Shown: positions 8,830 through 18,300 of the stretch, one piece after another
Layout: each line of letters starts with the position of its first letter
Position numbering within the stretch: the stretch's first letter is position 1
Source of the DNA: Acidobacteriota bacterium
GTDB lineage: Bacteria; Acidobacteriota; UBA6911
Assembly: GCA_012729555.1 (NCBI GenBank)
Contig: JAAYCX010000028.1
Location: 1-43,559 of the forward strand
Length of the DNA stretch: 43,559 nucleotides
Direction: 5' to 3'
Notes under the pieces: model-generated
The model's input: only the letters and a program-made list of their open reading frames with translations
Told to the model about the DNA's origin: nothing
The model's database searches: none
Translations under genes and position numbers: made by a program

Positions 8830-8865
8830 CCGGCCGCCGGGGACGAAGGCCTCCCCGGCGGCCGG
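8830..8865 (+). terminator. GC-rich perfect hairpin after htrA
   Basis: CCGGCCGCCGGGGA (8830-8843) and its exact complement TCCCCGGCGGCCGG (8852-8865) form a 14-bp stem with an 8-base loop, nine bases past the htrA stop codon. There is no T run after it, so it is either a Rho-assisted or structural terminator, or an RNA-stabilising 3' hairpin. Confidence 0.6.
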
Positions 8866-8915
8866 ATTCCGCCCCCGGCCGCCGGGCCGCCGGAAGCTTT
8901 ATCCCGTCCCTCCGT

Positions 8916-8943
8916 TTGACTTTGACTCCAGCGATACTATAAT
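8916..8943 (+). promoter_or_regulatory. Sigma70-like promoter of the hrcA operon
   Basis: TTGACT (8916-8921) and TATAAT (8938-8943) are 16 bases apart, with transcription expected near 8950. No inverted repeat resembling the CIRCE operator of HrcA (TTAGCACTC-N9-GAGTGCTAA) is seen around it. Confidence 0.75.
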
Positions 8944-9013
8944 CTTTGCGGACAATGATTTGCCCGAAAGGCGAATGGTGTCCCCCAGAAGTTTTTCCGG
9001 ATGGTCGGCGGTC

Positions 9014-10081
9014 ATGACGGATGCCAGAGAATATCTTATTAATGAAAGGGTTCGCGAGATCCTCAACTGGGTGATCGCCTCTTTTACCGTGACCGGCCGG
9101 CCGGTGGGGTCGCGCGCGGTGGCGCGACACAGCCGGGAGCAGCTCAGCCCCGCCACCGTGCGCAATATCATGGCCGACCTGGAGGAGATGGGATACCTGC
9201 AGCAGCCGCACGCCTCGGCGGGCCGGGTGCCCACGGATAAGGCCTACCGGTTCTATGTCGATTATTTGTTGGAGAGAAAGGATTTATCTCTTCAGGATCA
9301 GGCCATTGTGGAACGGGACCTGCGCCTCGATGACAACGCCGAGCACCTGATGGTGCGCGCCAGCCAGGTGCTTTCCCGGGTGTCGAAGAACGTGGGGATC
9401 GTCGTTTCGCCGCCGATCAGCCGGGTGGCGTTGGAACACATTCATTTCACTAAACTTGCGGATAAGAGGATCCTCGTCATCCTGGTGTCGCGGTCGGGCA
9501 TCGTCCAGAACCGGATCATCCACTGCACGGAGGAGATCGGCCAGAACGAACTGGACCAGGCTGCCCGCTACATCACCGATCATTTCAAGGACCGGACCCT
9601 GAGCGAGATCCGGAGCCGGATCCTCAAGATGATTCAGCACGAGCGGGCGATCTACGACACCTTCATGCAGCAGGTCATCACCCTGAGCACAAAGGCGTTT
9701 TCCGAAACGGGGGGAGTGCCCGACGCGGAGGTGTACCTCGACGGGGCTTCAAACCTGATCAACACGCCGGAATTTTCCGATATCAGCAGGATGAAGCTGC
9801 TGTTTGAAACCATCGAACAGAAAAGCCGGCTGGCGGACTTGCTTTCCCGCTGTATCGAGGGGGACACCCAGGAGGTCCGCATCACCATAGGAGCCGAGAA
9901 CGCCCTCCCCGGAATCGAGGACTGCACCCTGATCACCTCGCGCTATGCCGTCGACGGGAAAACGCACGGGTCGCTGGGGATCCTCGGCCCCACCCGGATG
10001 GAGTACGCACGCGCCATTTCGCTGGTGGACTATGTCGCCCGCATGTTCGGACGGGTGCTTGAGACAGGAACCAAATCATGA
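9014..10081 (+). CDS. hrcA: Heat-inducible transcription repressor HrcA
   Basis: Repressor of class I heat-shock genes, kept active by GroEL in species where it is studied. The N-terminal winged helix is well conserved: PVGSRAVARHS, then LSPATVRNIMADLEEMGYL and PHASAGRVPTDKAYRFYVD. The remainder matches HrcA's dimerisation/inserted domain, with GSLGILGPTRMEY near the end. I chose the ATG at 9014 (MTDAREYL, 355 residues). In-frame ATG 8975 and TTG 8960 are alternatives, and no ribosome site clearly decides. The TGA overlaps the grpE start by four bases (ATGA). The expected CIRCE operator is not visible upstream, so self-regulation is unclear. Confidence 0.93.
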   Translation: MTDAREYLINERVREILNWVIASFTVTGRPVGSRAVARHSREQLSPATVRNIMADLEEMGYLQQPHASAGRVPTDKAYRFYVDYLLERKDLSLQDQAIVERDLRLDDNAEHLMVRASQVLSRVSKNVGIVVSPPISRVALEHIHFTKLADKRILVILVSRSGIVQNRIIHCTEEIGQNELDQAARYITDHFKDRTLSEIRSRILKMIQHERAIYDTFMQQVITLSTKAFSETGGVPDAEVYLDGASNLINTPEFSDISRMKLLFETIEQKSRLADLLSRCIEGDTQEVRITIGAENALPGIEDCTLITSRYAVDGKTHGSLGILGPTRMEYARAISLVDYVARMFGRVLETGTKS

Positions 10082-10677
10082 CGCTGAAAGACAATCCGGA
10101 AACCGCTGAAATTCAAGCGCAGGCCGCCGGGATGGACGGAAAGGGGGAGCCGGTCGAAGCGGTGGTCCCCTCCGATCCCGAGGCGCAGCTCGAGGCGGAC
10201 CTCGAAAATGCCAGGAAGGAGGCGGCCGAGTGGCAGGACCGCTTCCTGCGCAAGGCGGCGGACCTGGAAAACTACCGGAAGCGGATGGACCGGGAAAGAA
10301 CCGAAGCCCGGTCGCTGGCCCAAAGCACCATCCTGATCGAGTTCCTGCCGGTCGCCGATGCCTGCGAGAGGGCGCTGAAGGCGTTCGCGTCGGGGACGGG
10401 TGACGGCCTCGATCAGTACCGGGAAGGGGTCGAACTGCTCTACCGGCAGCTGCTGGATACCCTGGGCCGGGCGGGCGCCGTGCCCCTGGAGGCCGAAGGG
10501 AAGCCGTTCGACCCGCACCTGCACGAGGCCCTTTCGCGGCAGGAGACCGCCCAGTACCCGGAGGGGACCGTGATCACCGAACTCCTCAAGGGGTACCTGT
10601 TCAGGGACAAGCTTCTCCGGCCGGCCCAGGTGATCGTGGCGGCCACGCCGCCGACGGAAGACCCCGCAAACCCATGA
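10078..10677 (+). CDS. grpE: Nucleotide exchange factor GrpE
   Basis: DnaK co-chaperone that speeds ADP release. The 199-residue product has a charged, disordered-looking N-terminus (about 1-40), then the long dimerising coiled coil (QLEADLENARKEAAEWQDRFLRKAADLENYRKR, given in two overlapping parts here as residues about 41-80). The C-terminal beta domain shows KPFDPHLHEAL and GYLFRDKLLRPAQVIV, close to the family signature. It overlaps both neighbours by ATGA junctions, with hrcA upstream and dnaK downstream, consistent with coupled translation and balanced subunit output. Confidence 0.95.
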   Translation: MTLKDNPETAEIQAQAAGMDGKGEPVEAVVPSDPEAQLEADLENARKEAAEWQDRFLRKAADLENYRKRMDRERTEARSLAQSTILIEFLPVADACERALKAFASGTGDGLDQYREGVELLYRQLLDTLGRAGAVPLEAEGKPFDPHLHEALSRQETAQYPEGTVITELLKGYLFRDKLLRPAQVIVAATPPTEDPANP

Positions 10678-12578
10678 GCAGGATCATCGGCATAGATCTG
10701 GGCACCACGAATTCGTGCGTGGCCGTCCTGGACGGCTCTTCGGTCGAGATCGTGCCCAGCGACCTCGGGGGGAGGACGACCCCGTCGATCGTGGCTTTCG
10801 CCGCGAACGGCGAGAGGGTCCTCGGCCAGGTGGCCAAGCGCCAGGCGGTCACCAACGCCGCGAACACGATCTCGGCGGTGAAGCGGCTGATGGGGAGGCG
10901 GTACGACTCCGACGAAATCCAGAAGATTGCGTCCTTTCTGACCTACGCCATCGTCCCCTCCGACAACGGGGACGTCCGGATTTCGGTCCGCGACCGGGAG
11001 TACAGCCCCCCGGAGATTTCGGCCATGCTCCTGCAGCACCTGAAACTCCTGGCCGAGAATCACCTGGGGGAGCCGGTCACGGAAGCGATCGTGACGGTCC
11101 CCGCCTACTTCGACGATTCCCAGCGGCAGGCCACCAAGGACGCGGGCCGGATCGCGGGCCTGGAAATCCGCCGGATCATCAACGAACCGACCGCCGCGGC
11201 CCTGGCCTACGGGCTGGGGAAGAGCGAGCGGGAGCGGATCGCCATCTATGATCTGGGGGGCGGGACGTTCGACATCTCCATCCTGGAACTGCACCAGGGG
11301 GTTTTCGAAGTCGTCTCGACCTGCGGGGACAGTTTCCTGGGAGGGGAGGATATCGACCGGGCCATAGTCGACTGGATGGTTGCCGGGTTTCGGGCCGAAA
11401 CCGGGATCGATCTCTCCGCCGACATCCTGGCGCGTCAGAGGCTGAAGGAGTCGGCGGAAAAGGCCAAATGCGAGCTCTCCTTCGAGCCGCGGGCCCGAAT
11501 CAGCCTTCCGTTCATCGCCTCCGGCCCGGCGGGGCCCCGGCACCTGGACCGGACGCTGGAGCGCGAGGAGTTTGAAAGGCTGGCGGCGCCGCTGATCGAG
11601 AGGACCACCGGGTTCTGCCATAAGGCCATGGAGGACGCCGGGTTGACTCCGGCGGATATCGGCAAGGTGATCCTGGTCGGGGGGCAGACCCGCACCCCGG
11701 CCGTCCAGCGCCATGTCGAGGCGGTTTTCGGGCAGCCCCCCTCGCTCGAGGTCAACCCGGACGAGGTCGTGGCGGTAGGGGCCGCGCTCCAGGGGGGGGT
11801 GCTGCGGGGGGATCTCAGGGATATCGTGCTCCTGGACGTGGTGCCGCTCTCACTGGGGGTCGAGACGCAGGGGGGGCTGTTCACCCGCGTCATCGAGCAC
11901 AATTCGACGATCCCGCTCAGGAAGAAGAACATCTTCACCACCGTGGCGGACCACCAGACCGTGGTGGAGGTTCACGTCGTCCAGGGGGAGCGGGACCTGG
12001 CCCGGCACAACCGGTCGCTCGGGAAGTTCGAACTGGTGGGGATACAGCCGGCCCCCCGGGGGGTGCCCCAGGTCGAGGTGGCCTTTGACATGGATGCCAA
12101 CGGGATCCTCTCGGTTTCCGCCCGCGACCTCCTTTCGGGCAGGGAGCAGGCTGTCCGGATCACCCCCTCGACCGGCCTGGGCAAGGACGAGATCGACCGG
12201 ATGGTGGCCGAAGCCAGGGAGTTCGGGGAAAACGACCGGAAGAGCCGGGAGTTGACCGAACTGCGCAACCGCATCCAGGCCCGGGCGGCCGTGCTGGTCA
12301 GGAGCTACCTGGCCCTGGGGAGCCTGCTTGACGCGGCGGACCAGAAAATGTTAAACGAGGCGCTCCGCAGGGCCAGGGAACTCGGCCCCGAGGACGGAGA
12401 CGCGGAGACGCTGGGCGAGCTCCTGGACCTGGTCGAAGCGGGCGCATCCCGGCTGTCCGAGGCCGTGATGTCGAGCCCCGGAGAGGGGCAGGGGGGCGAC
12501 CCCGGCGGGACGGAAAAGCCCGAAACCGGCATGCGGAACCTGATGAAGGCGGCGCTTGACGATATGGAACATACCTAG
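10674..12578 (+). CDS. dnaK: Hsp70 chaperone DnaK (divergent)
   Basis: ATP-driven folding chaperone working with DnaJ and GrpE. The 634-residue product has the nucleotide-binding domain with GIDLGTTNS at 6-14, the phosphate-2 loop [13 protein letters not shown], and [11 protein letters not shown]. The interdomain linker reads [16 protein letters not shown], with V where most DnaKs have T (DVTPLSLG). The substrate domain and helical lid follow. The C-terminus ends ALDDMEHT and lacks the acidic EEV-type tail common in bacterial DnaK. These deviations could mean a diverged housekeeping copy or a paralogue; its place between grpE and dnaJ supports the former. The start overlaps the grpE stop (ATGA). 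Confidence 0.95.
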   Translation: MSRIIGIDLGTTNSCVAVLDGSSVEIVPSDLGGRTTPSIVAFAANGERVLGQVAKRQAVTNAANTISAVKRLMGRRYDSDEIQKIASFLTYAIVPSDNGDVRISVRDREYSPPEISAMLLQHLKLLAENHLGEPVTEAIVTVPAYFDDSQRQATKDAGRIAGLEIRRIINEPTAAALAYGLGKSERERIAIYDLGGGTFDISILELHQGVFEVVSTCGDSFLGGEDIDRAIVDWMVAGFRAETGIDLSADILARQRLKESAEKAKCELSFEPRARISLPFIASGPAGPRHLDRTLEREEFERLAAPLIERTTGFCHKAMEDAGLTPADIGKVILVGGQTRTPAVQRHVEAVFGQPPSLEVNPDEVVAVGAALQGGVLRGDLRDIVLLDVVPLSLGVETQGGLFTRVIEHNSTIPLRKKNIFTTVADHQTVVEVHVVQGERDLARHNRSLGKFELVGIQPAPRGVPQVEVAFDMDANGILSVSARDLLSGREQAVRITPSTGLGKDEIDRMVAEAREFGENDRKSRELTELRNRIQARAAVLVRSYLALGSLLDAADQKMLNEALRRARELGPEDGDAETLGELLDLVEAGASRLSEAVMSSPGEGQGGDPGGTEKPETGMRNLMKAALDDMEHT

Positions 12579-12597
12579 GGAAGGCGGGGACGGAGCA

Positions 12598-13707
12598 TTG
12601 AACGACAAAAGAGACTGCTATGAGGTCCTGGGGGTTTCGCGGGACGCTTCGGACCAGGAGATCAAGAGCGCCTACCGGCGCCTGGCGCTGAAGTATCACC
12701 CGGACAAGAACCCGAACGACAAGGGGGCCGAGGAGAAGTTCAAGGAGGCGGCCGAGGCCTACAGCATCCTCTGCGACCCCGACAAGCGCGCGCGCTACGA
12801 CCGCTACGGGCACAGCGGGCTCCAGGGGGGGTTCAGCGGGTTCGACCCCACCACCTTCGGCGATTTCGGGGACATCCTCGGGGAATTTTTCGGGTTCGGG
12901 GACATCTTCGGGGGGCGCCGCCGGGGCGGGCCCGAGCGGGGGGCCGACCTGCGCTACGACCTGAAGATCTCTTTCCGTGAAGCCGCCTTCGGCCTCAAGA
13001 CCCGGATCAAGATCCCACGCCAGGACACCTGCGGCGAGTGCGACGGCCGCGGAACGCCCAAGGGCAAGACGCCGGTCAAGTGCCCCACCTGCCACGGTAC
13101 CGGCCAGGTGCGCTACCAGCAGGGATTCTTTTCCATCAGCCGGACGTGCAACCAGTGCAACGGCGCCGGGCAGATCGTGACCGAACCCTGCCCCGAGTGC
13201 CAGGGGCGCGGACGGGTCCGCAGGGAGAAGGTGCTCGAGGTCCGGATCCCCGCAGGGGTGGACAACGGCGCCCGGCTCCGCATCCAGGGCGAAGGGGAGG
13301 CGGGGGTGCACAACGGACCCCCCGGAGATCTCTACGTGGTGATCTACGTGGAGGAGCACCCGTTTTTCCAGCGGCAGGGGAACAATATCTACTGCCAGGT
13401 TCCCATCGGCGTCACCCAGGCGGTCCTGGGGGCCGATATCACCGTCCCGACGCTCGAGGGGGAGGAGAAGGTCCGGATCCCCGAGGGGACCCAGAGCGGC
13501 TCGGTGTTCCGGTTGCGCAACAAGGGTGTGGTCAGCCTCGGGGAGCGGGGGCGCGGCGACCAGTTCGTGACGGTCAGCGTGGTGATCCCCACCAAGCTGA
13601 CGAGGGAGCAGCGCCAGCTGTTCGAATCTCTCGCCAAGGCCAGCAAGGACGACGAACTCGTACAGGAGCGGAATATCTTCGACAAGGTCAAGGATATTTT
13701 CGGATAG
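12598..13707 (+). CDS. dnaJ: Chaperone DnaJ (type I Hsp40)
   Basis: J-domain co-chaperone that delivers substrates to DnaK and stimulates its ATPase. I chose TTG 12598, giving 369 residues starting [11 protein letters not shown] after Met. This matches the normal DnaJ N-terminus and has GGAG-like bases four to eight nt upstream; a TTG 42 bases further up overlaps dnaK. The HPD motif is at 34-36. A G/F-rich linker follows, then four zinc-binding CXXCXGXG modules ([32 protein letters not shown]) and the C-terminal beta domains. All four modules are complete. The usual YYEVLG is CYEVLG here, a harmless-looking change. Confidence 0.95.
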   Translation: MNDKRDCYEVLGVSRDASDQEIKSAYRRLALKYHPDKNPNDKGAEEKFKEAAEAYSILCDPDKRARYDRYGHSGLQGGFSGFDPTTFGDFGDILGEFFGFGDIFGGRRRGGPERGADLRYDLKISFREAAFGLKTRIKIPRQDTCGECDGRGTPKGKTPVKCPTCHGTGQVRYQQGFFSISRTCNQCNGAGQIVTEPCPECQGRGRVRREKVLEVRIPAGVDNGARLRIQGEGEAGVHNGPPGDLYVVIYVEEHPFFQRQGNNIYCQVPIGVTQAVLGADITVPTLEGEEKVRIPEGTQSGSVFRLRNKGVVSLGERGRGDQFVTVSVVIPTKLTREQRQLFESLAKASKDDELVQERNIFDKVKDIFG

Positions 13708-13713
13708 AGCCTC

Positions 13714-14496
13714 ATGGCCCGCAGGCGCTTTTACGTTCCCCCGGAATCGATAACCGGTCCGTCGGCCGTTCTGCCGGAGGAGCAGGCGCACCACCTGCGC
13801 GACGTGCTGCGGCTCGGCGCGGGCGAAACGGTCGAGATCTTCGACGGCACCGGGCGGGGATGGGCGGGGGAGGTGACGTTCGGCGGTTTCCGCGTCCTGG
13901 TGTGCGGGCTGAGACCGCTGGCGGCTCAGGAATCGGGGGTCCCGGTAATCCTGGCGGCCGCGCTCATCAAACCGGCCAGATTTGAATGGATGATCGAGAA
14001 GGCGACCGAACTGGGGGTAGGCGAGGTCCTTCCCCTGAAGACGCGCTTTGGCGACGTCCGGATTCCCGGCGATAAGATCGGGGACCGCCTCGGCCGCTGG
14101 GACCGCATCGCCCGGGAAGCGTCGCGCCAGTGCGGGCGGATGGACGCTCCCCGGATCCACCCCCCGATCGATTTCGACCGGTTGCTCGATTCGGATGGCG
14201 TGCGCGGGCGCGGGTGCGTCCTCTTCCACGAAAAGGCCGCCGAGGTCTGGAACCCCGATCCGGCGCTCCCCGCGGCGGGCGTTCTCCTCTGCGTCGGGCC
14301 CGAGGGGGGGTGGGCCGACCGGGAGACGGAGGCGGCGCGCGCGGCGGGGTTCGAGGTGCGCGGGCTGGGAACGCGGATCCTGCGCGCGGAGACGGCGGCC
14401 GTGGCGGCCCTGGCCATCCTGCAGCACCGGATCTCCGGGGCCGGCGGCGACGTTTCCGGGCCGCGGGGGCCGTTAACGTCGGCGGGCAAATCTTGA
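13714..14496 (+). CDS. rsmE: 16S rRNA m3U1498 methyltransferase RsmE
   Basis: SPOUT-fold SAM-dependent methyltransferase that modifies U1498 of 16S rRNA. The 260-residue product starts with the PUA-like N-terminal region (RRFYVPPE, AHHLRDVLRLGAGE). The C-terminal trefoil-knot motifs are KPARFEWMIEKATELGV, LCVGPEGGW and LGTRILRAETA. It begins six bases after dnaJ. The dnaJ-rsmE adjacency is widespread in bacteria, so it is likely co-transcribed from the hrcA promoter. Confidence 0.95.
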   Translation: MARRRFYVPPESITGPSAVLPEEQAHHLRDVLRLGAGETVEIFDGTGRGWAGEVTFGGFRVLVCGLRPLAAQESGVPVILAAALIKPARFEWMIEKATELGVGEVLPLKTRFGDVRIPGDKIGDRLGRWDRIAREASRQCGRMDAPRIHPPIDFDRLLDSDGVRGRGCVLFHEKAAEVWNPDPALPAAGVLLCVGPEGGWADRETEAARAAGFEVRGLGTRILRAETAAVAALAILQHRISGAGGDVSGPRGPLTSAGKS

Positions 14497-14513
14497 GGCT
14501 TCGGGAGGGCGGT

Positions 14514-15368
14514 GTGCGGAAGCGGTTCTGGACGGTGTGGGTCGCCTGTTTGATCTTTCCGGCGGTGGTGTGGGGCCAGCAGCGGCCGCTGGCGACCGAC
14601 GACGCGGAAATCCTGGCTACGGGGCGGGTCCGGGCCCAGGTCGGGATCGAGTTCCTGCAGCGACAGCGCTACACCCTCTCCGGGCTCGAGGGGGACCTGT
14701 CGCGCCTGGGGGTGGCGGCCGTGCAGGTGGGGGTGGGGGAGTACGCGGAGTTCCAGCTGTCGGGAGTGCTCCAGGAGGTCCTGTCGGTGACCGGCCGGTC
14801 CGAACCGGTGGTGGCCCCCGGATTTTCCGGGGAGTCCACGAGCGCCTTCGGGAACCTGAGGCTGGGGACGAAACTCCGGATGGTGCGCGAGAAGGGGCGG
14901 AGGCCGGCCGTCGCCTTCAAGTTCGCGGTCGAACTCCCCAATACAAACCAGAAGAGCGGGCTGGGGAACGATGAAATGCGGTTTTACTCCAGCCTCCTCT
15001 TCAAAAAGGGCTTCGCCCGGGCCGAGGTGCTGGGCGAGGTCGGGTTCGCCATCCTGGGATCCCCCGTCGCCGCCGGAAGGCAGGCCGACCCGTTGACGTA
15101 CGGCGTCGGGGTCCTCGTCCCCCTGCATCGCAACGTGAAACTGGTGGCGGAGGTCAACGGCCGGCAGGGGCCGGGGGGAAGGATCGGCAACGAAAACAGA
15201 TCGCAGGCCCGGGCAGGAGTGCAGTTCCGGACCGGGGCCGTGCGCTGGGACCTCGCGGGGGTGGCGGGCCTGACCCGGGACGATGCGCGATCGGGGATCG
15301 TGGCGGGGGCCACCTACGAGTTCCAGGCCTTCAACCGGAAACCGGTCCCGGTCAGGCTGGTCGACTGA
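14514..15368 (+). CDS. Exported beta-barrel-like (transporter-type outer membrane) protein
   Basis: Probable outer-membrane or [11 protein letters not shown] barrel protein of 284 residues. I chose GTG 14514 because GGGAGGG lies five bases upstream. It then gives a good signal peptide (MRKRFWTVWVACLIFPAVVWG followed by QQ, stated here only as residues 1-23). The mature protein has alternating hydrophobic strands and the motif RPLATDDAEIL at its start, common in proteins annotated as putative outer-membrane transporters. Glycine- and arginine-rich strand turns continue to the C-terminus. It follows rsmE by 17 bp and may be read through from the heat-shock operon. The actual substrate is unknown. 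Confidence 0.7.
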   Translation: MRKRFWTVWVACLIFPAVVWGQQRPLATDDAEILATGRVRAQVGIEFLQRQRYTLSGLEGDLSRLGVAAVQVGVGEYAEFQLSGVLQEVLSVTGRSEPVVAPGFSGESTSAFGNLRLGTKLRMVREKGRRPAVAFKFAVELPNTNQKSGLGNDEMRFYSSLLFKKGFARAEVLGEVGFAILGSPVAAGRQADPLTYGVGVLVPLHRNVKLVAEVNGRQGPGGRIGNENRSQARAGVQFRTGAVRWDLAGVAGLTRDDARSGIVAGATYEFQAFNRKPVPVRLVD

Positions 15369-15393
15369 ACGGCGCCCCCCTGCGGCGTTTCGG

Positions 15394-16056
15394 TCAGTCC
15401 CTCATGAGGCAGGCGACCAGGCGCCGGGGTCCGTGCGCGCCGAGGATGAGGATCTTCTCGATATCGGCGGTGCGGCTGGGGCCCGTGATCAGCAGGAGGT
15501 TCTTCCGCTCCTCGGGCGGCATTCGCTTGAAAAGCTCGAAGTGGTTGGCGACCAGTGATTTCGCGGAAACCAGCGCGATGACGATCTCCGGCAGGAAATA
15601 GGCCTGCATGCTGCGCCCGTCGAGGGGGATGGCAAGCGTGGCGGTGTCGGCCACGGCGCAGGGGGCCTCCACGATTCCGACCAGGATCTTCGCGACGGCG
15701 TTCTTGCGGGCGTCCCCCTCCAGGGTTTCGGGCTTCACCAGGCGTATCCCACCGGCGGAGAGCGCGGCCGAGACCGCGTCGACGAGGGGACCGGAGGAGA
15801 CGGAGGCTTCCGCGGCCGGGGCCTCGCGCACGAGGGCGGCGATCTTTTCCGCCGCTTCGGCCGCCGAGGCGGCCTCGATGTATTCCCCCGACACCGCTTT
15901 CATTTCATCCCGGAAGAGACGGATCTTCTCCTCGAGGCCGAGTTCGGGTATGGCGGTGGCTTCGGAGAGCGTTTCGGGCGCCGCTTCGTCGGGAAGGTGG
16001 GAGGGCGTTTCGAGCGCCCGGCGGATGGAATCGAGTATCTGCTGCCGTGCATCCAT
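15394..16056 (-). CDS. lutC: Lactate utilisation protein LutC (LUD domain)
   Basis: Third subunit of the LutABC L-lactate dehydrogenase complex, which oxidises L-lactate to pyruvate with iron-sulfur proteins. The 220-residue LUD-domain protein has an N-terminal helix (MDARQQILDSIRRAL). The core motif region includes ADTATLAIPLDGRSMQAYFL and LLITGPSRTADIEKILILGAHGP, the latter typical of the family. It is the last gene of the minus-strand lutA-lutB-lutC cluster, 29 bp after lutB, and ends tail-to-tail with the barrel-like gene 25 bp away. Confidence 0.92.
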   Translation of the reverse strand: MDARQQILDSIRRALETPSHLPDEAAPETLSEATAIPELGLEEKIRLFRDEMKAVSGEYIEAASAAEAAEKIAALVREAPAAEASVSSGPLVDAVSAALSAGGIRLVKPETLEGDARKNAVAKILVGIVEAPCAVADTATLAIPLDGRSMQAYFLPEIVIALVSAKSLVANHFELFKRMPPEERKNLLLITGPSRTADIEKILILGAHGPRRLVACLMRD

Positions 16057-16085
16057 GTCTTGTTCCTAATCAGGTCAGGCGGTTG

Positions 16086-17480
16086 TTATCGGGAGTTCTT
16101 TTCGAGTTCCAGGAACCGTTTCCGGAACCCCTTGTCGTCAAAGCGCCCCAATGCGCGCTCCGCGGAGTAGCCGGGCGCCGGGAACGATCCCTTGAGAAGC
16201 TTCTGGAATCTCCCGGGGAACCATGTCGCCAGCCGGTACATGAGCGGATGCTTCGCGAGGAAGGCCCAGACCGCGATGCCGGCGCGCTCCACCTTCATCG
16301 ATTCGCCCGCCTCGACCACCCGGTTGCGCAGCTTGAGCAGGTGGTGGGGGATGTCGATCGACATGGGGCAGATCTGGCGGCAGGCGCCACAGAGGCTGGA
16401 GGTGAAGGGGGCGTACCGCCCCTCGTGCGTGCCGAGGTATTGCGGGATGAGGGTCGCGCCGATCGGGCCCATGTAGACCCAGCCGTAAGCGTGGCCGCCG
16501 ACCTGCTGGTAGATCGGGCAGGTGTTCAGGCAGGCGCCGCAGCGGATGCAGAAAAGGGTCTCGCGCAGCTGCGGGTCGGCCAGGATCTTCGAACGGCCGT
16601 TGTCGAGCAGGACGACGTGCACCTGCTCCGGGCCCTCCCCGCTTTTGGAGCGCTGGGGCCCGCCGACGACGTTGACGTACACGGTCTGTTTCTGGCCCGT
16701 GGCGCTCACAGGCAGGAGCTTGAGAAATACCGGGAGGAGTTCGAAGGACGGCACCAGTTTTTCGATCCCCATCACGGCGACGTGGACCCTGGGCACGCCG
16801 ACGCTCAGGCGCGCGTTGCATTCGTTTTCCACGACGACGCAGCAGCCGGAGTCGACGACCCCGAAATTGACCCCCGAGATGCCCATGTCGGCGGCGAGGA
16901 ACTTCTCCCTCAGCTTGGCCCGCGCGATCGCCAGGAGCTCCGTCGGAACCTCGGTGTATTCCACCCCGAGCTTTTCGTGGAAGACGCGGCCGACGTCCTT
17001 GCGCGTCAGGTGCAGCGCGGGCGCCGTCAGGTGCGAGGGGATCTGGTCGAGGAGCTGGACGATATACTCCCCCAGGTCGGTTTCGAGCGTCTCGATCCCC
17101 TCGTCGATCAGGAACTTGTTGAGGTGGATCTCCTCGGTGGTCAGGCTCTTGGATTTGACCACCGTGCGGACGTTGTTCTCGCGCGCGATCCCGAGCACGA
17201 TGGAGCGCGCCTCGGCCGCGTCGCGCGCCCAGTGGACCGTCATCCCGTTGTTGCGGCATTCGGTCTCGAACCGGGCGAGGTTTTCGTCCAGGCGTTCCAC
17301 GACCGCGCGCTTCGCCGCGTGCCCCAGCTTCCGCAGCTCTTCCCAGAAGGGGTTGATCGCGACCTTTTCGGCCCGCTTCGCGAGCGCCGTCTGCGTCGCC
17401 TTGTCGACCGCGTCGCGAACGGCGTCGTCCTTGAGCGCCTTCTTGATGTACCGTTTTGTCTCTGATGCCCGCAGTTCCAT
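16086..17480 (-). CDS. lutB: Lactate utilisation iron-sulfur protein LutB
   Basis: 464-residue subunit with an N-terminal LUD-type domain and a C-terminal ferredoxin-like domain. Two 4Fe-4S binding motifs are clear: C311, C314, C317 and C321P (CIRCGACLNTCP), and C364, C367 and C371P (CGACRQICP). The start ATG at 17480 shares one base with the lutA stop (TAATG), and the reading frame upstream of it is a shadow of lutA. The motif RGGVDSGCC-like segment (GVVDSGCCVVVENECNARL) marks the LUD core. It probably passes electrons from LutA to an acceptor that is not identified here. Confidence 0.94.
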   Translation of the reverse strand: MELRASETKRYIKKALKDDAVRDAVDKATQTALAKRAEKVAINPFWEELRKLGHAAKRAVVERLDENLARFETECRNNGMTVHWARDAAEARSIVLGIARENNVRTVVKSKSLTTEEIHLNKFLIDEGIETLETDLGEYIVQLLDQIPSHLTAPALHLTRKDVGRVFHEKLGVEYTEVPTELLAIARAKLREKFLAADMGISGVNFGVVDSGCCVVVENECNARLSVGVPRVHVAVMGIEKLVPSFELLPVFLKLLPVSATGQKQTVYVNVVGGPQRSKSGEGPEQVHVVLLDNGRSKILADPQLRETLFCIRCGACLNTCPIYQQVGGHAYGWVYMGPIGATLIPQYLGTHEGRYAPFTSSLCGACRQICPMSIDIPHHLLKLRNRVVEAGESMKVERAGIAVWAFLAKHPLMYRLATWFPGRFQKLLKGSFPAPGYSAERALGRFDDKGFRKRFLELEKNSR

Positions 17481-18205
17481 TACAGCCCCAGACTTTCCGC
17501 CAGCAGTTCGGCAATGTGCAGGGTTTTCGCCTTCATCCCGTGCTTGCGCAGGTACCCCTCGATGTTCATCAGGCAGCTCGAGTCGGCCCCGATGCAGTAC
17601 TCCGCCCCGCTGGCCTCGATCAAGCGGCATTTGCGCGCCACCATGGCGACCGATAATTCGGAAAATTTATAGGAGAAAGTCCCGCCGAACCCGCAGCACA
17701 GATCGGGCATCCCCATCTCCACGAAGTCGATGTCAGGGATGCCCCGGATCAGCTTGCGCGGCTGGGCGTTGATGCCCAGTTCGCGGTTGAGGTGGCAGGA
17801 GTCGTGGTAGGTGACGGTGTGGGGGAAGGATCCCCCCAGCGCGTCCCTCCCCATCACGTCCACGAGATATTCGGTGAACTCGAAGATGCGACCGGCCAGC
17901 CTCTTGCGGGCCTCGACGAGAGCGGGCCGGATGTCGAGGTCGAAATAGAACTTGCGCACCATCGCCACGCAGGATCCGCTGGGGGCCACGATGGCGTCCT
18001 TGTCGCTGAACATCTCGATGAAGCGTTCGGCTACGGGGATGATGTCCTTGCGGTAGCCGGAATTGAAGGCCGGCTGGCCGCAGCAGGTCTGGCCCTCGAC
18101 GTATTCGATCTCCGCCCCGACGTGGCGCAGGACCTTGACCATGTCCAGTGCCGCCTTGGGGTATAAATGTTCGGAAAGGCAGGGTACAAACAGTGCAACG
18201 CGCAT
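17480..18205 (-). CDS. lutA: Lactate utilisation protein LutA (CCG-domain Fe-S oxidoreductase)
   Basis: First gene of the lut cluster, 241 residues, with two CCG cysteine-rich domains as in heterodisulfide-reductase-like proteins. The first holds VPCLSEHLYP and TCCGQPAFNSGY, the second HDSCHLNRELG and LCCGFGGTFSYKF. I chose ATG 18205 (MRVALFVPC) with GGTGAT just upstream. An ATG 12 bases earlier (MTVIMRVALF) is in frame and possible. No lutR-type regulator gene is adjacent. The gene has its own promoter about 96-124 bases upstream and a structured leader. Confidence 0.92.
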   Translation of the reverse strand: MRVALFVPCLSEHLYPKAALDMVKVLRHVGAEIEYVEGQTCCGQPAFNSGYRKDIIPVAERFIEMFSDKDAIVAPSGSCVAMVRKFYFDLDIRPALVEARKRLAGRIFEFTEYLVDVMGRDALGGSFPHTVTYHDSCHLNRELGINAQPRKLIRGIPDIDFVEMGMPDLCCGFGGTFSYKFSELSVAMVARKCRLIEASGAEYCIGADSSCLMNIEGYLRKHGMKAKTLHIAELLAESLGL

Positions 18206-18236
18206 AATCACCGTCATTGATAGATGAACAAGCCGC

Positions 18237-18252
18237 TGCGCCGCGAGGCGCA
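18237..18252 (-). other. Small hairpin in the lutA leader
   Basis: TGCGCC and GGCGCA form a perfect 6-bp stem with a 4-base loop, in the leader transcribed from the predicted lutA promoter, about 30 bases before the start codon. It could affect translation or be incidental in GC-rich DNA. Confidence 0.3.
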
Positions 18253-18300
18253 CTCGTTTCCTGGCGGGGGGCGCACGCCCTGGGACGCACGGGAAGGGGA

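Noticed and set aside
6263-9211. 982-codon minus-strand frame across three plus-strand genes
   Set aside because: It spans the end of the radical SAM gene, the secreted unknown, htrA and the start of hrcA with no recognisable domain. It is a composition artefact.
12298-14427. 709-codon minus-strand frame across dnaK, dnaJ and rsmE
   Set aside because: All three sense genes are unambiguous and the antisense product has no motif.
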